In this document: positions 9,524 to 18,480 of the stretch, one piece after another
How the letters are laid out: the number at the start of each line of letters is the position of its first letter
How positions within the stretch are numbered: position 1 is the stretch's first letter
NCBI RefSeq assembly: GCF_027579695.1
Contig: NC_083577.1
Span: 32,415,198 to 32,479,197 of the forward strand
Direction of reading: 5' to 3'
Length of the DNA: 64,000 nucleotides
Origin: Neoarius graeffei
Taxonomy: Eukaryota; Chordata; Actinopteri; Siluriformes; Ariidae
The notes under the pieces: generated by a model
The model's database searches: none
Told to the model about the DNA's origin: nothing
Seen by the model: the letters and a program-made list of their open reading frames with translations, nothing else
Translations under genes and position numbers: made by a program

Positions 9524-12500
9524 TCACGCTCTTCCAAACCCCGGTGAATTGCGTATGGCAAAAGTCATATCAGATTTGAAAGCAGCGTATTCTGCATGAA
9601 CTGGAATGCGAAGAATATTTTCACAAGTATTCGCTTGTGGAAATCGGGAATGGGTGATGAACTCAAGGCTTGGCTTTGGGGAGAAGCCCAGTGCTGGGAC
9701 ACTGTCACATCCAGTGAGGAAAACAAGAATATCCTCCATAGAGACGTCATTTTCACCTGTAAGACATAAAAAAAAAGAGTATCACAATTAATGATGACTA
9801 TGACTATTTTCCTAAAGTCATTAAGTATTATACCACTAAAGTGATGCAAAGTGATGTAAGAGAGGTGAGAAGTTAAATTCCCCTAAACCAGCATTAGGCA
9901 TTAGTTTTTATTTTTGAAATGACATGGTACTTTGAAAGGACAGCTCATAATGCTATAGACTAGTGTTGTGTAAAACTATAAACTTCAATATATGTTATGT
10001 ATTCAATCATACACTCTATGTAACCTAATGAAATATGTTTAGAGCGGCTAGGTAGCCCTGAGAACAGCTGTGTTTTGGGATAGGCTATGCTGTGGAAAAG
10101 TACCTAAAGTTCCTAATATGGTGTAAACAATCAGGACACCTTTATAAAACAAAGGCAGAGGATAAGCAGGTTCAAAAACACCCGACTGGCCTGAAATAAC
10201 ACCCAATAGAATCGGTCCGAGTTAAAATAAAACTTCAAGATGGGCTGAACCTCCTCAGGTCAAAGGCTACAGAGGAGCAGAGCAAACAAACAAAAAATAA
10301 ATAGATAGGAATTGATGAGGACCATAAGAAATCCAGGCTAATTTTGCTCAAAGTTTGCTGGACGCATAAGAAGCCATTACAACCCAGATATGATTATGAA
10401 TGTGCAAGTAGATAGATAGTATATCTACAAATATACGGTATACTTTTCTTGTGGAGAAATACAACTTTTACACTCTATTCTTACCAAAACCCTAACAATA
10501 GGTCCAGAGAAATGGAGCTGGATTAGGTCAAGCTCCACCTCTCTGCATGTCCATTGGCTCTGCAGTGAGCACCACTTGCAAAGGATGGTCCCAGAGCAGT
10601 TGGGGGTTCAGTGCCTGAGCTTGAGGAAGCTTAAGCAACAAGGGTACTTTGGCTGTATCCAGAAGACGAACTGGCACCTCTGCAGCTACTAGTCCACACT
10701 GAATATTTGGTCAGAGCTGACAAACATTACTGCTGCCCCAATTAATGTATTTATAATTCATATAAACTGTCTTACATAGTGGAACGTCTCAATTAAAATG
10801 ATTTTTTTACCAATGTCATGTACTATTATGATGCAGCCAAAACAGTGTCTGTTGTCTTGATGAAGCACTGTCCAAAATGCCAAACTTACATTCAGCATCC
10901 TGAAGGTAGTCTTGCCAGAAAGCCAGGGTACGGCACTCTTCCTGGAATGCATTACTCCCTCTTTCAGAGTGAATGATCCGGAAGAGATTCTCTACATCAG
11001 CAGCTGTTAAACTCTTTTCAGGCTTCAAAAAAAGGCACTTCATCTGTAGAGGGTATCTCTGGAGAGCATCTAGGACACCTAGAGACATTAAGCCATCTCT
11101 GAACCTATTAAAAGGGAAACAAATTGGAATGTGGGGAAGAGTGATTTGAACCACAGCCACTGCAGAAGGTTCTGTACCATGCTCTACCAACAGAGCCACA
11201 TGGGCACCCCTACAATGAATTTCAAAAAAAAAAAAAAAAAACTTTGACTTGCACTGGTGCACTATAAAATGGAACTCTACATCCATCATTGAAATTGTTC
11301 TTATACAGTGGTAACATAGTTTCTATGGCAGCAGCTACAAACATACCTTTCAAAAGGTGCACGGGTCCGCTGGAGGACATACCAGTGAGTCAAGTCCAAA
11401 GCAGTCTCTTGTTTGTTTTGCAGTGTTATGCGAACATTGTGACCTGCAAGACTGATCAAGCCGGATGCCTGTATAACTGCATCTTGCAGTTGTGATTCAG
11501 TCTCAGCTTGTAAGATCTGAAAACATTAAAATAACATTAGGATATGAGAACAGTAAATATTTATTGACTTTTATTTAGTATTAAGACATACAACTGTTAG
11601 CTTTACTGTTTAACTTGCGTGTTAATGAGTGCATGAAAAATGAATAATTTGTTAATAAATTCAATAGAATCAAAGGAAAATGTGCTCACCGACTGCACCT
11701 GTGACCTTGTTTCTTCATCAGTAATATGTTCAGTTTTGACCTTTACATTGTCCGGACCTTTCTGAAGACACTCATACAAGAGTTCAGACAGGAAACATGG
11801 ACTCTGTCCCCCATGAGCAATTGACATTGCCATAATCTGGCCAGCATTGAAGTATCCATTATCTTTCATCGCTGTTATCAAATGAAATTAAACATCACAT
11901 GTGAAATGGTTACATCAGAAAGGCTGATTTTTATCAAAATTTCCAAAAAGGTATTATAGATTAATACAGTATTAATATAATGTTGTTGGTCTGAAGCTGA
12001 GCACTCTTGGAGGTGGCTGAGGACAGAATCCAAACTAAATTCCATAGGATCATGGACAGTAGCACCCATCCCCTCCATAAAACACTGGACAGACTCAAGA
12101 GCACATTCAGCAACAGATACAGACTCCCCACTGTTCAAGAGAGCATTACAAAAAAATCCTCTCTGAAAACTCATTTAATCATAGGTACCTTTGGAGTTGC
12201 ATGTGAGGACTTTAGCATCAGGTGGACCTTCAAAGATGCCAATTTTGTCCTTGATTTCATGAAGACAGAGTCGGAAAAACTCCCGAGTAGGTCCTCCATT
12301 GTCCACGGCACCCTCAGATATGCCATAGTCATCAGTAAACTTGACATCTACCTTCTTCTCGGGTGAAAAATTGGATCTGCCCAGGGCTCTGGATGCTCCA
12401 TCCCACACACTTCTTCTTATGATATTGAAGCGCACAGTGCTGTCATTATTTACTCTAGATGAAATCTGCTCCATTATTCTCTCTAAAGTCATCTTTAAAT

Positions 12501-15500
12501 CACTGGAACAATAATAAACAATAAAACAAAGTAATTGTTAGTGTCAATGGCAGTAACTCATATACTGAACTATAATCCAATATCCACAAGTTATTAATAT
12601 TGATTAAAAATCCATTTTCCAAATGCGATGAGGTAAAGGGATAAGGGAAAGAGTTTTACTTTTTTCTTACTTTTCCAGAAGTATTTAACCTACTGATATA
12701 TATTGCACGTAAAATGCAAAGAGCATGAGAAGAATTTACAACACTGAAAACCACCCTTCATCCATAGAGGCACTGAAACCACTAAATCAATGGCCTTCAC
12801 ACCTTGTATTAAAATGCACTTTTTGTGATCTGATTGCAATCAGATAGCGCTTGACCTCATTAAAGTACAGGTGTACAAAAACTCAAAACGAGTCACATTG
12901 AGGATGGATTGTTATTCATACATCCATACATACATACATACATTCATACACATGAAATATAATGCATGTTATAGCACAGGTAATCTCCATTCAGAGAAGT
13001 TTTTACACCAGAAAAAATAGATCTATTTTATATTGTTGACAAAATGACCACAGAAATGACTGGATAAAAGATAAAGAACAATAGGTTGCAGCTTGCTTTT
13101 TGCTACTTGTCTCTAGGCTAGAAAATAAGTTGTTATCCTGGATTACAACACTTATATTTTATATAATATCTTCTACTGACCTCTCACTCGCACTGGAATC
13201 TAAAGACCTGGAAATAGCTTCCTGGAGATCAGGGTCATCAGAGAGGTATTCTTCCTCAAATAGGTCAAGGTATGTGCTACAAAATAAAACAAGAATATTT
13301 TATAATTAAGGTACAAATATGATGTTTGTTCACACAGACAGTTGCATTACCACTGGACAAAGACCTTCCTTGATGGTTTAATAACTTAAATTTTCTTGAA
13401 TGGACAGTGCATTATTTAAAGATGTAATATATGCCATTTGACAGCTGCCTGTTGTAAACAAACGTGGAGAGGACAGAGTGGGAGGTTCTCAGATTAGGCG
13501 GTGGCTGCACATCATTTAAAGAGCTCTCAGCGAGCGCATATGGCAACACAATCAGCATGTGGGATTGTGTGGCGGTGTGTATATTTGTGCTTATGTAACC
13601 ACTATGAAACAATCAGAAAATAATGTTATATTTCTCTGATTCACCAGTTGTCTCACCACTGCTCACTCTCCTTGTTCACTCTCTATGTCACTCTACCACT
13701 GCTGCTCTCTCTCTTTCTCTCTGATGCCCCACGCAATGAAGTAGTGATAATGATGTGTAACTTGACCATGTGTCTGATACAAACACAAATGAAACAGAAT
13801 GGACCCATGGACTTGCTTGCACTAACATACACCTGTCTGTGGGCAGGCAAAGGACTATTTGTTCCTCAGAGAGGTTCAGATCAAAACAAATCCAGAGGGA
13901 GTGCAACTTTCTTCTCGGTTCAGGACACCATGACTCCACAATATATTTACACAGAAAATTCTTTGCTGACAATACTGTATGAGAAAAATTTAGAAAAGAT
14001 GGACCTGTACGATGTGCTGGATGAACTATTGCCCGACGCACTGGGTTGAGTGGGACCGTGGGACACACCGGAGGTCCTATTCGCAAAGATGCAATGCCTT
14101 TTACCGCTTGCATTGACAGTGGGGACAACCGACAACCCATGAGTGTTGCCAGTGGAGATGTCAGGAATTCCACTGGACATGGTGAGAGTTTCATCAGTAG
14201 TGATGACACCAGCACTAGTAGACACGGTGAGGGTGTCAGCTGGGATAGAAGGTGCATCAGTGCAAATAACTTGGGTAGCAAAACACCATATAACTTCGTC
14301 ACCACTGTACATGGAAGGGGTATGACTGGAGTGGGAATGGGCCTCAGAAGTGGAGATGTCTGGGACAACTTCTTTGGAAACATCAGGCGCACTATCAATG
14401 GCTGTAACTGTAACATGGAAAATTAACTTTTGAGCAACATTTAACTTATACGACAGTGAGCATCAGCAACACATTTAGGGCTTGTACAATACATGTATTA
14501 TGTGGTAGATTTTTTAAAAAGTGTATTTTTTTTCTGTGCAAAATTATTAGTTGAAATAAAATTGATTTTTTAAGAAAATACTTAACATATAATGTAATAG
14601 TGTAAAAATATTTACCAGTGTCAGATATTTCTGCCAAACCAGAGTCATTTGTAAAGCTGCTTTCTCCATCAGAAAATGACTGTAAATGCAAACAGATAAA
14701 TACAATAACTTTTATGGATCCAATAGACTATACTAACAACAAAAGATTGTAACAGACTTTTGTATTATGACTGAGCATACTACAAGTAACTGTTTAAATC
14801 AAGTGTAAAATACAGTATTGCCATTGTGACTACCACTGTCATAAACATGTCTTGAAATCGTCAGTACTACTTACAGATTCTTTTTCCTCACTTAAAATGA
14901 TCTTGTCAGGCCTGACATAAATGGACTTCTGATGAAACAGTTTTTTCACAAGGTCTCCATTCAAACTCTGTGTGGGGGTAAGGGATGGCTCAACTAGTTT
15001 GTTGTAGCATGGTAGCAGGATTTCTAACCTAAGGGAAGGAAAAACAGACTGTACATGAAAATTCTGTTGAAGCTAAAAGAGCACACTACACTACAAGATT
15101 TAGTGTCAATACATCATTCGTTGCCCGGGTTGTACTTGAACACTGGCTGTTGTGGAAAGGCCTTTAGTAAATGGGGTGCACACTCTAGGTGAGCTACCAG
15201 GACACCTCAGTTCAGTATAACTTAAATGGAAATGTTACAACCATAATGCATTGACAAAATGTGTGTTCATCTTGTTATATATCCCAGCAAGCCTGTCGGA
15301 AATCAGCAGCAGCAAAAGGGAATGTAAAATAATAAAATAATATTTTAATTCACAACACACAAGCACTTAAAATGAAGCTTTCATTGTATAGTATGTTGTG
15401 GTATTCGTGCAAATATCCAATAAAAAGAGGTAACAAATATGACAAAACAATTCCAAAACTTACCTGCATCCCTCCACAACTGGCTGGAAGGCTGTTTTTA

Positions 15501-16677
15501 TTGCCTGCATTACTGTGTCAGAATCCCAGTCACAGCTGAATTCCAAGGCAGACTTGATGTGGCCATTATCAAAAAGCCATGCTTTTTTGGCACGCCTTGG
15601 CACATGTGTAGCTTTGTGGTCGGGCAGGAGAATCACCTCTTTGAAAAAGGACTGAGCCACAGAACGTGAACTGCCTTGTCCCTGAAACCTTAGAAACATT
15701 AAACAAAATATATAATTCTGTATAGAAACAGGCAGTATTAACAGTAATTTATTACTGTATTCATTTATGTATTTTGTGGTTGGTATATGCCATTAAACTG
15801 TGTTACAGTGATTAATACAGCAGTAATACCATTTTTTAATTCCATAGTAATTATCTCCGTAAGGCATAATCTCATTATGCATTTGTCTGTCTGTCTGCAG
15901 TCCGCTGCGTGAGTAACGTGCCCAAAGCTGACAATGTGTCGCCAAATAAGTTCAGTGCTAAACTAAATATTCAGCCTGCATTGGTCTATGAATGTGGGCG
16001 ATTCTTATTGTATCTAAACAATATATGAAGAGCTTCTCTTTCAGTTCACGAAATCCCTGTAGCCACAGCAGCTTCTCCAGTCCGGAGAAGTGCCGCGTCA
16101 GAGCGCAGTGCCATTACGCACGGCCATTCACTGTGTTTTACCTTCATTAAATCACCTGAAAACTATATCAAGCTAACCATACAGACCTACATACAGACCT
16201 CTACACACAGCAGAGTGTTCCGTTAATAGTTCGGCTTTTTTTATGAAGGAGACGCCCTGTTACCAGGGCTCATTATAGCTGCACTGAGATATAGAATATG
16301 ATCTATATCGTTATATGCACTCTACTGAGAGCCCTCATCTAGTTTAAAATAAAGCCTAGCTATTCTTACATCTTGTGTCTTGGGCCCTTTCTTGTGTACG
16401 GGCGGAGATTGTACACAGGGGCTGTTGTGGGACACTCCTGTGAGGTGGAGAGTATGCTCAGTTTGGCCTGATAGGCAGCTGCCTGGCCTGCTGTAGGCCT
16501 GCCACGGTTAAAAATAGAACGAACTTCTTCGTTAGGAGAACGTGCAGGGTATTGGGCAGGGGTAGGAGCAGGATTTTCACACGCATTCGCCAATGTGTTT
16601 ATCATCTCCTCGTTGCTTAAGATTGCTGCAACGACATTGCGAGCGGGCTGACTCATTGTGACTTTCTGCTGCAGCAT
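9524..16677 (-). CDS. UIM-HECT E3 ubiquitin ligase, G2E3-like (11 exons, 785 aa)
   Basis: Exons: 16677-16370, 15688-15464, 15028-14875, 14679-14616, 14401-14005, 13276-13181, 12502-12189, 11871-11690, 11516-11347, 11104-10890, 9756-9524. All junctions are GT/AG and in phase; the total is 2,358 nt. A ubiquitin-interacting motif lies at ~396-410 (DPDLQEAISRSLDSS), after a Ser/Thr-rich exon. The HECT domain runs ~420-785, with DVKFTDDYGISEGAVDNGGP at its start and catalytic Cys753 in FPQANTCENILRIP near the C-terminus. The HECT half resembles fish G2/M phase-specific E3 ligase-like proteins. It should take ubiquitin from an E2 onto Cys753 and pass it to an unknown target. An alternative ATG is at 16656. 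Exon 1 and promoter lie inside the right TIR, so the gene belongs to the transposon. No break is visible. Confidence 0.88.
11140..11218 (-). repeat. tRNA-like SINE-head fragment in HECT intron
   Basis: On the minus strand, GTGGCTCTGTTGGTAGAGCA (A-box-like) is followed after about 30 bp by GTGGTTCAAATC (B-box-like). A poly-A run (plus strand, 11224-11241) is adjacent. The acceptor stem does not pair well, so a SINE head is more likely than a working tRNA gene. It lies just upstream of the exon at 11104. Confidence 0.4.
11990..12185 (+). mobile_element. Possible LINE 3' coding fragment in HECT intron
   Basis: Plus-strand translation gives HPLHKTLDRLKSTFSNRYRL and then a segment that resembles the extreme C-terminus of fish LINE ORF2 proteins. 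It occupies most of the 317-bp intron 12188-11872, antisense to the gene. Weak, family-level resemblance only. Confidence 0.3.
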
Positions 16678-16719
16678 CCACTCGTCACACAAGATGGCCA
16701 CAGGCACGGCCCTGAAGTC

Positions 16720-16727
16720 TGACGTCA
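16720..16727 (-). promoter_or_regulatory. Palindromic CRE (TGACGTCA), right TIR
   Basis: Same site in the right TIR, about 43 bp upstream of the HECT gene's first ATG (16677), again followed by a YY1-type CCATCTTG. It is the likely core of the HECT gene promoter. Confidence 0.6.
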
Positions 16728-16728
16728 G

Positions 16729-17731
16729 TCAAGTTTCATTCAATATATTCAAAGTTTCATTCCATATATTCAAGGTTTCATTCAATATATTCAAAGTTTC
16801 ATTCAATATATTCAAAGTTTCATTACATATATTCAAAGTTTCATTCCATATATTCAAGTTTCATTCCATATATTCAAAGTTTCATTCCATATATTCAAGT
16901 TTCATTCCATATATTCAAGGTTTCATTCAATATATTCAAGTTTCATTCCATATATTCAAAGTTTCATTCCATATATTCAAGGTTTCATTCCATATATTCA
17001 AGGTTTCATTCCATATATTCAAGGTTTCATTCCATATATTCAAGTTTCATTCCATATATTCAAGGTTTCATTCCATATATTCAAGGTTTCATTCCATATA
17101 TTCAAGGTTTCATTCCATATATTCAAGGTTTCATTCCATATATTCAAGTTTCATTCAATATATTCAAAGTTTCATTCCATATATTCAAGTTTCATTCCAT
17201 ATATTCAAGTTTCATTCCATATATTCAAGGTTTCATTCAATATATTCAAGTTTCATTCCATATATTCAAGGTTTCATTCAATATATTCAAGGTTTCATTC
17301 AATATATTCAAAGTTTCATTCCATATATTCAAGTTTCATTCCATATATTCAAGGTTTCATTCAATATATTCAAAGTTTCATTCCATATATTCAAGTTTCA
17401 TTCCATATATTCAAGGTTTCATTCAATATATTCAAGGTTTCATTCAATATATTCAAGGTTTTATTCAATATATTCAAAGTTTCATTCAATATATTCAAGT
17501 TTCATTCCATATATTCAAGGTTTCATTCCATATATTCAAAGTTTCATTCAATATATTCAAGTTTCATTCCATATATTCAAGGTTTCATTCAATATATTCA
17601 AGTTTCATTCCATATATTCAAGGTTTCATTCAATATATTCAAGGTTTCATTCAATATATTCAAGGTTTCATTCCATATATTCAAAGTTTCATTCAATATA
17701 TTCAAGGTTTCATTCAATATATTCAAAGATT
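16729..17731 (+). repeat. Subterminal tandem array, right (~20-bp units)
   Basis: The inverted partner of the left array, about 50 units of the type TTTCATTCCATATATTCAAG. Unit order and length variants differ between the two arrays, so they have expanded or shuffled separately. Confidence 0.95.
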
Positions 17732-17754
17732 AATTTCCTGAACGGCATGCCATA

Positions 17755-18330
17755 ATATATGCGCAACACTGTGTGTGTGTGCGTGCGTGCATGCGCGCGC
17801 CTGTGTGTGAAAGCTGTGCACTGCAGTGCGCAAAAGTGCGCTGGTCCAGGAGAGCAAGTATGCATTGCTTTTTTTTTTTTAAATAGAGACCCCCATAGGG
17901 TCAAATTTATAATTCGAACCCTGCTTACACTGAACGAAAAAATATTCGGTGGTCCACTGTTCTTTAAAAACTCTGCACTCTCTGTCAGCTTTTTGCTGAC
18001 CGCTCGCCATTTTGCTGTCCTGAACACTGACAGTTCTCTGCGCATGCGCTGCCTGTCACTGCTTGATTGCGAGCATATGACGAAAATTCGGAAAATATGA
18101 ATAGTTAATTTTATAACTAATTATCAATTTAATTGATAAAATCAACAAAATACAAGATGCAGACATGTTATTATTTGCCAAAAAGCAATTTAAAAAAATA
18201 GGCCATGACCACTTTTGGGGATTGCCTCATAGGGCCGGTTCAAGTGATGGGGGGCAGAGGGGCTGGGGGGCCGGTCAAAGGGGGGTGGCGGGCCGGATCT
18301 GGCCCGCGGGCCGTAGTTTGGTGACCCCTG
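17755..18330 (-). other. 5' end of the relict hAT
   Basis: Sequence between the giant transposon and the right hAT terminus. It holds a GT/GC-rich run (17768-17810) and, next to the terminus, G/C-rich sequence rich in GGCCG/CGGCC typical of CAGGGGTCACC-type hAT ends. No coding sequence of the hAT remains here. Confidence 0.6.
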
Positions 18331-18338
18331 CTGTAAGA

Positions 18339-18480
18339 TGTTCATCATGTTAGTGGTCACGGCATAATGGCCGGCAATCAATATATGGCTGCAGGCTATA
18401 TCATTTCTGATCCTTAACTCTAAAAACTGATAAATGACTGTTATTGGTGCCTTAGAAGGCACAATTATGATCAATAATTG
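18339..18480. other. Flank of the hAT, duplicated elsewhere in the window
   Basis: This 140-bp flank resembles 2340-2410 plus 2785-2835 on the other side of the hAT: shared GGTCAC, ATGGCCGCCAATCAATAT-like and CTTAGAAGG-like strings occur in the same order. It contains no gene. Confidence 0.5.

Larger units (their letters stand above)
4651..17754. mobile_element. 13.1 kb DNA transposon with DDE transposase and HECT E3 ligase (IS3EU-like?)
   Basis: The ends are TATGGCATGCCGTTCAGG at 4651 and its inverted copy ending CCATA at 17754. The TIRs are about 2.0 kb (left, 4651-6652) and 1.9 kb (right, 15871-17754). Possible 6-bp target duplication ATATAT lies at 4645-4650 and 17755-17760, but the AT tract makes this ambiguous. 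Inside are two convergent genes: transposase 6833-8635 (+) and a UIM-HECT ligase 9524-16677 (-). Both have consistent splice sites and key catalytic residues. The inner TIR blocks look identical by eye, so the insertion may be young. TA termini, 6-bp duplication and an integrase-like transposase match what I recall of IS3EU; that assignment is inference. Confidence 0.85.
15871..17754 (-). repeat. Right terminal inverted repeat of the giant transposon
   Basis: Inverted counterpart of 4651-6652: inner block 15871-16369, exon 1 of the HECT gene 16370-16677, CRE, repeat array 16729-17731, unique tip. It is slightly shorter than the left copy because the array has fewer units. Confidence 0.9.
2882..18330 (-). 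mobile_element. hAT-type DNA transposon relic holding a giant insertion
   Basis: The left end begins CAGGGGTCACCAAACT. The right end is the inverted copy (AGTTTGGTGACCCCTG, 18315-18330). The flanks carry a perfect 8-bp target duplication, CTGTAAGA, at 2874-2881 and 18331-18338. Eight-bp duplications, CAGGGG ends and a BED-finger/hAT transposase remnant inside all point to the hAT superfamily (Charlie/ZBED-like). The element's own sequence is only about 2882-4650 and 17755-18330. The rest is a second transposon inserted into its (AT)n tract. The transposase lies on the minus strand, so the right end is the 5' end. The hAT itself is defective. Confidence 0.85.

Noticed and set aside
11140-11218. 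Functional tRNA gene
   Set aside because: Box-like motifs are present, but the acceptor stem does not pair and an A tract adjoins; a SINE head is more likely.
12007-12366. Plus-strand frame across the HECT exon as a separate gene
   Set aside because: Its second half is antisense to the coding HECT exon 12502-12189, and only the first part resembles a LINE tail.
13648-14416. Plus- and minus-strand frames of 120-240 codons around HECT exon 5
   Set aside because: They are shadows of the Ser/Thr-rich exon. Only the minus frame whose borders fit splice phases (14401-14005) was kept.
4675-17731. CRISPR-like array
   Set aside because: The repeats are directly tandem with no unique spacers, in a eukaryotic transposon TIR.
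4651-17754. Polinton/Maverick or Teratorn-type giant element
   Set aside because: No DNA polymerase, capsid, protease or packaging ATPase is visible. Only an integrase-core transposase and a HECT ligase are present.
16658-17755. 365-codon plus-strand frame with [13 protein letters not shown] repeats
   Set aside because: Same artefact in the right array, antisense to the HECT promoter and first exon.
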